64,000 bases of DNA, from assembly GCA_024281825.1 (NCBI GenBank), contig JAMWZY010000010.1, positions 1 to 64,000 on the forward strand. Direction: 5' to 3'. Positions within the stretch are counted from its first letter, which is position 1; each line of letters starts with the position of its first letter. Source of the DNA: Nitrosomonas sp. (GTDB lineage: Bacteria; Pseudomonadota; Gammaproteobacteria; Burkholderiales; Nitrosomonadaceae). The notes beneath the pieces are model-generated. The model was not told where the DNA came from. It worked only from the letters and a program-made list of their open reading frames with translations, and did no database searches. Made by a program: the position numbers and the translations under genes. This document shows positions 9,001 to 18,288 of this stretch, one piece after another.

Positions 9001-12000
9001 TTACTTGGTGGTTGATGATGTCATTATATTTGCATCCATTGATTTACTTTCGGTCCCATTTTCCTTTATCGGCGTTATATCATCAAACCAACGATAAATC
9101 ATTGGCATAACGACCATCGTCATCATAGTAGCAGTGGTCAAACCAAAAATCACGACAATGGCTAACGGTTTTTGAACCTCGGAGCCAAGTCCTGTTGCTG
9201 TTAAGAAAGGAGCTAACCCTAGTATTGTTGTTGCAGCAGTCATCATGACTGGTCGGAAGCGTTGAGAGCAAGCTTTTCGGGTGGCTTCTGCGATACTCAG
9301 GCCTTTCTGGCGCAACTCTCGTACAAAAGAAATCAACACTACACCGTTTAAGATCGATGTACCCCAAACGGCAATAAACCCTACCGATGCTGGTACCGAT
9401 AGATATTGACCAGTAAGAAATAAGCCAACGACACCTCCCACTGATGCAAATGGAAGTACCAAATAAATCAAAATAGCCATTTTGACGGAGTTAAATAGCA
9501 TGAATAGCAGAAAGAAAATGACCGCTAAAGTAACCGGTACAATGATGCCAAGCTTGGCCATCGCACGCTCCATATTTTCAAACTGACCACCCCAAACAAA
9601 ATAATATCCGGGTGGCAGTTTAATTTCTTTTGCTGTGCGTTCTTGTAGTTCGGCCACGAACCCCCCCATGTCACGGTCGTGGACATTGGCACCGACAACA
9701 ACTCGGCGTCGTGCAAACTCACGTGAAATAATAGCCGGCCCGTCAACCACTTTGATTTCCGCAACAGCTTTTAATGGAATTAATCTACCGCCTGCACCTC
9801 CGCCTTCACTTCCTGTTATTGTAATCGCAGGACGTAATAACAACTCCTTAATAGCTTCCACATCATGACGAAATTCTTCTGGGAATCTGAGTAGTAAGGT
9901 AAAACGTCTTTCGCCTTCGAAAACTTGTGTAACAGCTTTACCCCCGACTGCGGTGGCAATCATTTCATTGACATCGGATACATTCAGACCATGTCTTGCA
10001 ATCGCACGGCGATCGATGTTAACGGTCAATTCTTGCTGACCGGATAAACGTTCGATACGAATATCGCGGGCACCACGGGTTGATTTGACAATACGTGCGA
10101 CTTGCTCAGATAACTTGCGCAACTCTTCTAGATCATCACCAAAAATCTTAACAGCCACTTGCGAGCGAACACCAGTGACCATTTCATCCACTCTTTGCGC
10201 AATGGGCTGTGAAATGACAATATTTACACCAGGTAGCTTGGTTAATGCATTGCGAATATCTTCTTCGATTTCATGCTGCGTGCGTCCCGAACCTACCAAG
10301 TCAAGATCGACAATCGGATCGGATTCATTTTGCGAGGCTGGATCGGCTGGAGTATCTCCACGACCCAATTTAGAGACGACTGATTTAACCCCAGGAATTG
10401 CTGCAATGGCCTTCATTCCCTCGGTTTCGATTTTGATCGCTTCATCCAAAGAAATAGATGGCGCACGAATAATCACTGGAGTTGCCGCGCCTTCCTTCAT
10501 GATAGGGATAAAGGATTTACCCAAGAGTGGAAACAACGCAAATGCTACCATTAGAGCACTGATAGCGGTAATCATGGTTTTTTTCTGATTGCGTGACGCT
10601 AAATCAAAGACCTTTAGATAGCCATTTTTCATCACGGCAATAATTCGAGTGTCTTCTTCACTACCGCCTTTCAGCAAATAATCACATAGTACTGGTGACA
10701 GCATGAGTGAAACAAGCAGCGCAATGAACAATGAAATTGAGATGGTGACTGCGAGTGGGCTGAAGGTTTTTCCTTCCATGCCTTCTAGCGTCATCAAAGG
10801 CAAAAAAACCAATACGGTGACAATCAAACCAAAAATAACTGGTGTTCCTACTTCTGCAACCGCATCGACGATTACGTTATATTTTGATTTCCCAGTATCT
10901 TTGGCTTCACCTAAGCGCTGGTAAATATTTTCTACGACTACGACAGTGGGGTCGACCATCATCCCCAATGCAATGGTAAGTCCTCCGAGTGACATTAAAT
11001 TGGCAGGCATACCGTAGTGATTCATCACCATAAATGTAACTAGGGGAGTAATAATCAAGGTAAAGCACACGACGAAACTCGTACGTACGGTACCAAGGAA
11101 GATCGAGAGCACGACAATGACGAGAATGAGTGATTCCATCAAGGTACTTTGAACAGTTCCTAATGCGCCATCGACTAAGTCGGTTCGATCATAAAAAGGA
11201 ACAATTTGCAGTCCATCCGGTAGAATTCCACGTTCATTAATTTCAGCAACTTTTGTTTTGATGCGCCCAACGATTTCTTTCGCGTTGCCGCCGCGTAACA
11301 TCATAACAATGCCGGCAACCGATTCAGTATCACCGTTTTTGATACTGGCTCCTTGCCGTACTTCACCGCCAAATACGACATTTGCAACGTCCCTGACATA
11401 AATGGGTACGCCGTTTGTTTCCTTTAATACAATATTGCGAATATCTTCCAATGAAGCGATCAGCCCAACCCCGCGTATTAAATATTGCTCGTAATGCAAC
11501 GCGAGGATATTACCGCTCGCATTAGCATTATTACTGGCTAGAGCAAGATCGACTTGCGAGAGTGTGAGATCGTAATGCCGTAATTTGTTTGGGTCGACAT
11601 AGACCTGATATTCTTTAACGTGACCGCCAATCGAGTTGATTTCCGCAACACCACGTATGGATCGCAGCATAGGTCTAACGACCCAGTCTTGTACGGTGCG
11701 ACGATCCATCAACTCTTGCTCGGTTAACGGGCGTTTACCATCATTAGGATGTTCGATAGTATATTGATATACTTCACCCAGACCGGTAGAGACTGGCCCA
11801 AGAACAGGCGTAATGCCAGGAATCAAGCGCGGTGTAACATCGATAATCCGTTCCATCACCAGTTGCCGTGCAAAAAACACATCAGTTTCATCAGTAAACA
11901 CCAATGTAATGAGTGATAGCCCGCTTTTATTCATCGAACGCATTTCAACCAACCCTGGCAGACCAGTCATAGCAATCTCAACGGGCACTGTGACTAACCG

Positions 12001-12183
12001 TTCCATTTCTTCGGGGCTGCGTCCAATTGCAACCGTAGCTACTTGGACTTGAATATTGGTAACATCTGGAAATGCATCTACCGTTAGATTCTTAGCAGCG
12101 AATCCACCTGCTACGCATAAACCGAGTGCGAGAACCAGTACCAGCAGACGCTGATTTAACATTGCACGAACTATAGCAGCCAT
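9001..12183 (-). CDS. heavy-metal efflux RND inner-membrane pump (CusA/CzcA family)
   Basis: A 1060-residue RND transporter of the heavy-metal efflux family. It has the N-terminal transmembrane helix followed by NLTVDAFPDVTNIQV, the usual two large periplasmic loops and twelve transmembrane segments. The TM4 signature reads ALGMMVDPTVVVVEN: a single membrane Asp followed by Pro-Thr, unlike the DFGxxVDG of CzcA or the MVDAA of CusA, so the metal cannot be assigned. It follows the adaptor by six bases in one leftward operon (outer membrane factor, adaptor, pump). Length is normal for the family (1030-1070). Confidence 0.93.
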   Translation of the reverse strand: MAAIVRAMLNQRLLVLVLALGLCVAGGFAAKNLTVDAFPDVTNIQVQVATVAIGRSPEEMERLVTVPVEIAMTGLPGLVEMRSMNKSGLSLITLVFTDETDVFFARQLVMERIIDVTPRLIPGITPVLGPVSTGLGEVYQYTIEHPNDGKRPLTEQELMDRRTVQDWVVRPMLRSIRGVAEINSIGGHVKEYQVYVDPNKLRHYDLTLSQVDLALASNNANASGNILALHYEQYLIRGVGLIASLEDIRNIVLKETNGVPIYVRDVANVVFGGEVRQGASIKNGDTESVAGIVMMLRGGNAKEIVGRIKTKVAEINERGILPDGLQIVPFYDRTDLVDGALGTVQSTLMESLILVIVVLSIFLGTVRTSFVVCFTLIITPLVTFMVMNHYGMPANLMSLGGLTIALGMMVDPTVVVVENIYQRLGEAKDTGKSKYNVIVDAVAEVGTPVIFGLIVTVLVFLPLMTLEGMEGKTFSPLAVTISISLFIALLVSLMLSPVLCDYLLKGGSEEDTRIIAVMKNGYLKVFDLASRNQKKTMITAISALMVAFALFPLLGKSFIPIMKEGAATPVIIRAPSISLDEAIKIETEGMKAIAAIPGVKSVVSKLGRGDTPADPASQNESDPIVDLDLVGSGRTQHEIEEDIRNALTKLPGVNIVISQPIAQRVDEMVTGVRSQVAVKIFGDDLEELRKLSEQVARIVKSTRGARDIRIERLSGQQELTVNIDRRAIARHGLNVSDVNEMIATAVGGKAVTQVFEGERRFTLLLRFPEEFRHDVEAIKELLLRPAITITGSEGGGAGGRLIPLKAVAEIKVVDGPAIISREFARRRVVVGANVHDRDMGGFVAELQERTAKEIKLPPGYYFVWGGQFENMERAMAKLGIIVPVTLAVIFFLLFMLFNSVKMAILIYLVLPFASVGGVVGLFLTGQYLSVPASVGFIAVWGTSILNGVVLISFVRELRQKGLSIAEATRKACSQRFRPVMMTAATTILGLAPFLTATGLGSEVQKPLAIVVIFGLTTATMMTMVVMPMIYRWFDDITPIKENGTESKSMDANIMTSSTTK

Positions 12184-12189
12184 ATTTCG

Positions 12190-13353
12190 CTACTCCAGTT
12201 CAGCAAGCTTACGCTCACTATCTAAATGAAACGCGCCTTCAGTAACGATTTGTTGATAAATTGAGATCCCTTTATAGACAGGTCGCAAACCGGCCACTTC
12301 GGTTCCCAGCTCGACTGGAACTCTCTGAAATTGATTTTCACCCGTGGCAACGAAAACATAATCCAGATTTAATTCTCGCACTACCGCCGTTTCGGGCACA
12401 ACCATTGATTTATGTTGCGGATCAGTAATATGCATATTCGCGAGCATATCGGGCTTCAGTTTACGTTCTGGGTTTTCGACTAGAACGCGAGTCATCACAG
12501 TGCGTGTCAATCGATTAATGGTATCTGACACAAATATAATCACACCATCTAGTGCATGGTTTTCTAAAGCAGGGACGTTAATTTCGACATGCTGGCCCAA
12601 CTCAACTTCCCGTGCAACCTGCTCAGGGACATCGCCGACTACCCAGACATGCGACAAATCGGCGATCTGGAACAATAAATCAGAAGGCTGCACTACTTGT
12701 CCTACCATGACATTACGTGCAATCACATAACCTTCTCGGTTGGTTTTGATATCAATCCAAGGTAGGATTTTTCCTGTTTTATTCAATTTCTTGATATCAC
12801 TTTCATCCATGCCAAAAAGGAGCAATTGATCTTTTGATGCAGACATTTCAGCTTTGGCGATCTCTAACTCGGATTGTCGACGCTCTACTTCAGCAACAGG
12901 AATAGCATCGGCAGCCAGTAAATGACGTGCACGATCAGAAGCTTTTTGCGTCACAATAACACGTGACATGGCTCGTAGATAAGCCAGTTGTGAATTGGTT
13001 AAATCGGGGCTGGTAATACGCGCCAAGGCCTGCCCAGGTTTTACATAGTCGCCTAAGATAACGAATAAATTAATGATGCGGCCAGTTATATAGGAACCCA
13101 TGTGCGCGGTTCGCTCTTCATCGACCTGCACGCGGCTGGGGACTTGTATTCTATCAGCAAGATCGACTAAAGCAGGCGAATCTATTTTTAGACGCGCTGC
13201 TAATTCTGGGCGAACAGTAATATTATTGAAATCGCGTTCTTCCGATGCTGAATTCTCTTCGCTGGAGGCATCCTCGGATTCATTACTGCCACACCCTGTT
13301 ATCCCTAAAGAAATAATTGCAGCAAAACTAACCAATATCCATATGGTTTTCAT
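12190..13353 (-). CDS. RND efflux periplasmic adaptor lipoprotein
   Basis: A 387-residue membrane fusion protein linking the RND pump to the outer membrane channel. It has a lipoprotein signal peptide with lipobox ITGC, an acidic Ser/Glu linker, a barrel-sandwich half (GRIINLFVILGDYVKPGQALARI), an alpha-helical hairpin, the second lipoyl half (REGYVIARNVMVGQVVQPSDLLFQIADLSHVWV) and beta-barrel and membrane-proximal domains. These are characteristic of CzcB/CusB-like adaptors. The start codon overlaps the stop of the upstream channel gene (ATGA), indicating coupled translation. No His-rich metal-binding N-terminus is present. Confidence 0.92.
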   Translation of the reverse strand: MKTIWILVSFAAIISLGITGCGSNESEDASSEENSASEERDFNNITVRPELAARLKIDSPALVDLADRIQVPSRVQVDEERTAHMGSYITGRIINLFVILGDYVKPGQALARITSPDLTNSQLAYLRAMSRVIVTQKASDRARHLLAADAIPVAEVERRQSELEIAKAEMSASKDQLLLFGMDESDIKKLNKTGKILPWIDIKTNREGYVIARNVMVGQVVQPSDLLFQIADLSHVWVVGDVPEQVAREVELGQHVEINVPALENHALDGVIIFVSDTINRLTRTVMTRVLVENPERKLKPDMLANMHITDPQHKSMVVPETAVVRELNLDYVFVATGENQFQRVPVELGTEVAGLRPVYKGISIYQQIVTEGAFHLDSERKLAELE

Positions 13354-14780
13354 TCGACTATTAACTCCTTGGGGTAGTGTGCGCGTAAGCGGTCAATTTC
13401 AGCCGCGGCTGATTGCAGATCAAAACGGGCGAGCAGTGAGTCGGCTAAAATTCCACGTAAAATCCTTTGTGTGTCTAGGAATTCAATCAGGCCACGCTCG
13501 CCAAATTTATAAGCTGCTTCCGCGACTTTTACTGCGTTTTCCGCTTCTTTGATTAAACCGCCTTCAAACGAAGCAACACGACGTTGTGCAATTTGCAGTG
13601 CTTGCCAAGCCGCCTCAAATAATTGACCGATTTCATATCGTCGATATTCTAATGTCTCACGTATGCGAGCTGAATCATGAACAGCCGTATCAATTTCGCC
13701 GCGGCGTTGATAGAACAAGGGAATCCTAACGCTGATACCTCCAGCATTAAAATAATATTGGTTCTCTTGATAATTGGTATAAATCAGATTAATAGATGGC
13801 AATATGGTTGCTTTTTCCTGACTGATCCGTTTATTCGCACGTTCGCGTTCCGCTTCCAAACGAACGACATCCGGGTTGATTTGCGGTACTTGCTCACGGA
13901 GCTCAGCCAAAGGCGGTAGCTTTACAGGGTCTTTGAGCGAGCCTTTTATTTTGAAATTGGCCGGTAGTGCACCTGCAGCGAGTTGCATCAGTAGTACACG
14001 TGCACGTTGTACGGTTAATTGGGCTGCATCTTTACGATTAGCTGCATTTTGCACCTCAGTATCAGCGCGAATCAGTTCAAAGCGTGCAACTTCACCCCTT
14101 TCGACATTAGCGGCGATGCGCCGACGAACATCTTTCAATAGATCATAAATACTTTGCTCCATGTTGGCTTGTTCTTCCCGGAGCAATAATTCATAAGCGC
14201 GTACTCGCAACAATGCGGCCATATCTGCACTGACTTGATCAAAGCTAGCGCGACTTGCACCTACCACGGCCTCAGATGCTTTTATACGGGCGCTCCGCAT
14301 GAACGGATTCTCAATCGGCTGGACAACGGTAATTGTCCGATGCGTAGTAAACGGGCCTGATAGATGATATGTCGAATTATCTGATCCCATCATAAACATC
14401 ACTTCCGGATTCTGATATTGTGCTGCTGCAATAACACCTGCTTGAGACATGTTTACCTGCGAGCGAGCCGCTTGAACCATACCATTGGCATGTAATCCCA
14501 TTTGTTGTATTTCTTCAATACTTAACAATACTACAGGGCCTTTAGGTTCTTCCAACAAAGGCGGTGGATAGCTCGGCACCGCTGATTGATGTGATTCATC
14601 TCGCGTTAAAGGCCTCGTGGGTGGTATTGCTTCAGAGCCGATGGCTGGTGGTGAAAGTACCGGCGGCGATAATGCATCAATTCCAATGGGAAGGATTGTG
14701 GACGGTTGTGCGAATGTAGTCGATGAGAAAATTCCAAAGACAAAGAAATTCAATAATAAATATCGAGATGAAATCTGCAT
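13350..14780 (-). CDS. TolC/CzcC-family outer membrane channel
   Basis: A 476-residue TolC-family outer membrane factor, first gene of the metal efflux operon. A signal peptide (ending near TFAQP) is followed by a Pro-rich stretch and then two OEP repeats with long coiled helices (QAARSQVNMSQAGVIAAAQ, RVRAYELLLREEQAN, AEAAYKFGERGLIEFLDTQR). The last motif is diagnostic for CzcC/CusC. The Pro-rich linker after the signal peptide, about 50 residues, is longer than usual. No regulator is found next to the operon. Confidence 0.92.
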   Translation of the reverse strand: MQISSRYLLLNFFVFGIFSSTTFAQPSTILPIGIDALSPPVLSPPAIGSEAIPPTRPLTRDESHQSAVPSYPPPLLEEPKGPVVLLSIEEIQQMGLHANGMVQAARSQVNMSQAGVIAAAQYQNPEVMFMMGSDNSTYHLSGPFTTHRTITVVQPIENPFMRSARIKASEAVVGASRASFDQVSADMAALLRVRAYELLLREEQANMEQSIYDLLKDVRRRIAANVERGEVARFELIRADTEVQNAANRKDAAQLTVQRARVLLMQLAAGALPANFKIKGSLKDPVKLPPLAELREQVPQINPDVVRLEAERERANKRISQEKATILPSINLIYTNYQENQYYFNAGGISVRIPLFYQRRGEIDTAVHDSARIRETLEYRRYEIGQLFEAAWQALQIAQRRVASFEGGLIKEAENAVKVAEAAYKFGERGLIEFLDTQRILRGILADSLLARFDLQSAAAEIDRLRAHYPKELIVE

Positions 14781-15006
14781 AAAAACTTTCTGAGAGTATA
14801 TCGGAGTAATTTCTTCACATCTTATTCACAAAAAACAGGCAACATCATAACTGAATTTTATAAATCAGTAACAATAATATCCTTGACAATTGTGTGCTTT
14901 ATTCTAATTTCTAATTTAAGCAAGCATTCCGGGTGAACGAGCGAGGGGTGAAAAAGTTTACAGATATAATGTGAGCGGTTTTCTTTTATGAAGGTATTGT
15001 TGCAAG

Positions 15007-15447
15007 CTAAAAAAATCCTGAATTTCTGGATGGAAGCTTGGTTTTCCAATGAAGTGCTACTATGTTGGTCATGATTTTTTTCAGTGAGGAAGCAATTTCT
15101 TCGCTAGTATTGGAGTCTTCAAAATTTTCAGCATTCACAGCGGATGGGATAATATCGGGAATAGGGGTCATTTCTCCAGCAGGAATGATACGGAGCCGGT
15201 TATCACGGGCAAAATTGATAATAAATTGGTAGGTATTCGGATCAATCTTTTCAAGCGCGGTTTTTATTCTAACACCAGCCCTGCCTTCATGAATGATGGG
15301 TTGTGCATATTCTGAATAAACCCACCTTCCATTTCTATCATGGCTTGCAATTACACCACAAATTCTTTCAGTCCAATCACTGGGGCGAAATGGGCGATTT
15401 TCTGGTGTTATACCTAAAATTAGTAGCTCTTCAAATGTGTTTATCAT
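15007..15447 (-). CDS. DUF3579 family protein
   Basis: About 146 residues. The core (LGITPENRPFRPSDWTERICG, then EYAQPIIHEGRAGVRI and INFARDNRLRI) matches DUF3579 as I recall it, a betaproteobacterial family of unknown function with the conserved RPSDWxER and NFARDN motifs. The C-terminal 45 residues extend past the core and are not recognised. ATG 15447 is chosen; a TTG at 15462 in frame is possible, and neither has a clear ribosome binding site. It stands alone, between the efflux operon and the aminopeptidase gene. Confidence 0.8.
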   Translation of the reverse strand: MINTFEELLILGITPENRPFRPSDWTERICGVIASHDRNGRWVYSEYAQPIIHEGRAGVRIKTALEKIDPNTYQFIINFARDNRLRIIPAGEMTPIPDIIPSAVNAENFEDSNTSEEIASSLKKIMTNIVALHWKTKLPSRNSGFF

Positions 15448-15722
15448 AGGGTGGTAGTTCAAAAGATGATTTTTACGTAAATTAGTGCTTTTTTTCCAAA
15501 ATACCGGGGTTAGAACGGCTTATTTATGAAGAAATAAAGCTTTAGTAAAGAAGTGGGTTATTTAGACACTGATTCCAGTGAGTAAATTATTAAATAAATT
15601 AATGTATTAAAGGAGAAATGTGAAATAAGGCGTCATTGAGTTTTTGTAATGTTAGAGGAAGAAATCAATATCCAAACATTAGATCAATGGTAATAAATCG
15701 CTTTTGTTTCTAGGAGATTAAA

Positions 15723-16802
15723 GTGGGTTCAAGGTTTGTTCGCGCATGGAAAACTGCATTGGTAGGCGGCCAAATTATCTGGCTCGGCTCTTGCGTAAAT
15801 TTGCCTTATTATTTTCAAGCGATCAGCGGTCACTTTGAAGTTATCAATCGTTCCCAACCGATTAGTCGCATTATCTCCAGCCCGGACGTCGATATTAAGC
15901 TCAAGAATGCTTTAACTAAAGTGATTGAATTACGACAATTCGCCACTGATCATTTGAAACTGCCGGAAAACCTCAGTTATACGAGTTATGCCGATTTAAA
16001 GCGCCCTTTTGTAGTATGGAATGTTTTTGCTGCGCCTGAGCTTTCTATGTCACTTAAACAATGGTGCTTTGTGCAAGTTGGTTGTGTCAATTATCGCGGG
16101 TTTTTTTCACAAGCGAATGCTGAGCAGTTTGCGGAGGAGCTGAGAAGAGAGGGATACGATGTTCATGTAGGTGGTATTCGTGCATATTCTACGTTGGGTT
16201 GGTTCAGTGATCCGGTACTCAATACTTTCATCGGCTACTCTGAAATGAATTTGGCGCGCCTTATTTTTCATGAATTGGCCCATCAGATTCTTTTTGTACC
16301 TGGTGATACGATGTTTAATGAATCTTTTGCTACGGCTGTGGAGCATGAAGGCATCAGGCGCTGGTTTAAACATAAAGGAACAGATCAAGAGCAAACAGCT
16401 TTAATGGCGCGCTATGACAATGAAATGACATTCATTAATTTGGTGTTAAAGCATCGCCAGCGATTGCTCGAATTATTTCATTCCAATGCGAATGATATCG
16501 ATAAGCAAACTCAAAAATCAAGGATTTATCAAGACTTAAGAGAAGAGTTTCTGCGCATTAGAGCAGAAAATTCTGAATTTAGCAGCTATGACCAATGGTT
16601 TGCACAACCCTTGAATAACGCCTTGTTAGCGACAGTTTCTATTTATACGCAAGCAGTGCCATCGTTTCAAGCAATTCTTGCGCAACTTGATGGTGATATG
16701 GATAAATTTTATAAAGCCATTAAACAAATAAGTGAGCTACCGAAACAAGAAAGAAATCGGATTCTGCAACAAGCTGCTGAGCACGTCAGCCAGCTAAAAT
16801 AG
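15723..16802 (+). CDS. putative lipoprotein aminopeptidase (COG4324 type)
   Basis: A 359-residue predicted metallopeptidase of the COG4324 'predicted aminopeptidase' type. It begins at a GTG with TAGGAG upstream and has a lipoprotein-like signal (lipobox LGSC), so it probably sits in the periplasm facing a membrane. The zinc motif HELAH lies at residues 183-187, with a downstream Glu in NESFATAVEHEG as third ligand, the gluzincin pattern. Substrate is unknown. It is monocistronic, with the DUF2130 gene 70 bases downstream. Confidence 0.85.
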   Translation: MGSRFVRAWKTALVGGQIIWLGSCVNLPYYFQAISGHFEVINRSQPISRIISSPDVDIKLKNALTKVIELRQFATDHLKLPENLSYTSYADLKRPFVVWNVFAAPELSMSLKQWCFVQVGCVNYRGFFSQANAEQFAEELRREGYDVHVGGIRAYSTLGWFSDPVLNTFIGYSEMNLARLIFHELAHQILFVPGDTMFNESFATAVEHEGIRRWFKHKGTDQEQTALMARYDNEMTFINLVLKHRQRLLELFHSNANDIDKQTQKSRIYQDLREEFLRIRAENSEFSSYDQWFAQPLNNALLATVSIYTQAVPSFQAILAQLDGDMDKFYKAIKQISELPKQERNRILQQAAEHVSQLK

Positions 16803-16872
16803 CATTCATTCCTTGCGATTCTGCTATATATTCTAGTTCCACCATTTACTCTTTTGATCGCAGGAAATAAGC

Positions 16873-18150
16873 ATGAATGAACCGACTATTACTTGCCCAC
16901 ATTGCACCAACGAAATCAAGTTAACAGAATCCTTGGCCGCCCCATTGATTCGAGCGACACAACTGGAATACGAAGCGAAGATTCTGCAAAAGGAGGTTGA
17001 TGTATCACAACGTGAAGCTGCATTAAGAGATCGGCAAAAAGTATTGGAAGATGCCCAGAAGCAACTGGACGAACAAATTTCCGCAAGATTAAAGGTTGAA
17101 CGTATAACGATAGCAGCGGATGAAGCGAAAAAAGCGAAATTAATATTAGCTGCTGACTTGGAAGAAAAATCGAAACAACTTACAGAATTACAACAAGTTT
17201 TGTATCAGAGAGATCTAAAATTGGAAGAGGCGCAGAAAGCACAAGCAAATTGGTTGCGTAAGGAACGAGAATTGGATGATGCAAAGCGCGAAATGGATTT
17301 AACTATAGAGAAACGTGTGCAGGCGTCAATTGCGCAAGTACGGCAAAAGGCAAAACAAGAAGTTGAAGATGATTTAAAACTTAAAGTCACCGAAAAAGAG
17401 GCACAAATCACTTCGATGCAACGTCAAATTGATGAATTAAAACGTAGAGCTGAGCAAGGATCACAACAATTGCAAGGTGAAGTGTTAGAACTTGAATTAG
17501 AAGCCGCTTTGCGTTCTGCATTTCCACTCGATAGCATCGAACCTATCGCTAAAGGTGAGTTTGGAGGCGATGTACTGCAAAAAATAGTGAATTCGAATGG
17601 ACAAACGTGTGGTGCCATTTTATGGGAAACCAAAAGAACGAAAAACTGGAGTGATGCTTGGTTAGCCAAACTTAAAGGAGATCAGCGTACAGCTAAGGCA
17701 GAAGTGGCGATTTTAGTATCCAACATACTGCCTAAAAACATGGAAACTTTTTGCCAATTAGATGGTATATGGGTAGTGGAATGGCATTTAGCCATTCCAT
17801 TAGCAATTGCATTACGCCAATCACTTATTGAAATTGCCAGTGTGCGGCAAGCACAGCAAGGCCAAGAAACTAAAATGGAGTTGATTTATAGTTATTTGAC
17901 CGGAGCAAAATTTAGACACCGTATTGAAGCGATTGTAGAGAAGTTTTCCGATATGCAAGCGGATTTAGATAAAGAACGTAAAGTCATGACACGCCTTTGG
18001 GCAAAACGTGAAATGCAAATTTTAGGGGTTATTGAATCGACGGTTGGCATGTATGGAGATTTGCAAGGCATTGCGGGAAGCGTTTTGCCTGAGATTCCTG
18101 GATTAGAATTGCCACTTATTGCTATGAATGAATTAGACAATGAAAGGTAA
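16873..18150 (+). CDS. DUF2130 coiled-coil protein
   Basis: A 425-residue protein. The N-terminus carries a CPHC pair (TCPHCTNEIKL) like half a zinc ribbon. Residues 30-210 form a long, charged coiled coil (EAAL, AEEAKK and EEKSKQL type heptads), and residues about 215-400 match DUF2130, including FGGDVLQKIVNSNGQTCG, ILWETKRTKNWSDAWLAKLK, and KAEVAILVSN. That half resembles restriction-endonuclease-like folds (the D..E.K pattern in LWETKRTKNW), but no function is established. A clear AGGAA precedes the ATG. Confidence 0.87.
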   Translation: MNEPTITCPHCTNEIKLTESLAAPLIRATQLEYEAKILQKEVDVSQREAALRDRQKVLEDAQKQLDEQISARLKVERITIAADEAKKAKLILAADLEEKSKQLTELQQVLYQRDLKLEEAQKAQANWLRKERELDDAKREMDLTIEKRVQASIAQVRQKAKQEVEDDLKLKVTEKEAQITSMQRQIDELKRRAEQGSQQLQGEVLELELEAALRSAFPLDSIEPIAKGEFGGDVLQKIVNSNGQTCGAILWETKRTKNWSDAWLAKLKGDQRTAKAEVAILVSNILPKNMETFCQLDGIWVVEWHLAIPLAIALRQSLIEIASVRQAQQGQETKMELIYSYLTGAKFRHRIEAIVEKFSDMQADLDKERKVMTRLWAKREMQILGVIESTVGMYGDLQGIAGSVLPEIPGLELPLIAMNELDNER

Positions 18151-18288
18151 ATCACATTTTTTATTGAGGGATAGTAAATATATTTGAACTACTATGTGAG
18201 GCTCTGTATATTATATTTTTATATATTGTTCTTTGATTATATGAAAATATAAATGATATTTTTTGAACTCCTTAGTGTGGAGGTAGCC

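Noticed and set aside
10085..10588. Antisense open frame of 167 codons opposite the RND pump
   Set aside because: Composition is that of a shadow of the pump's coding strand; no independent support.
18253..18288. Upstream ATG start for the multicopper oxidase
   Set aside because: It adds a hydrophobic 12-residue lead before the twin-arginine signal and lacks a ribosome binding site; ATG 18289 has a good one.
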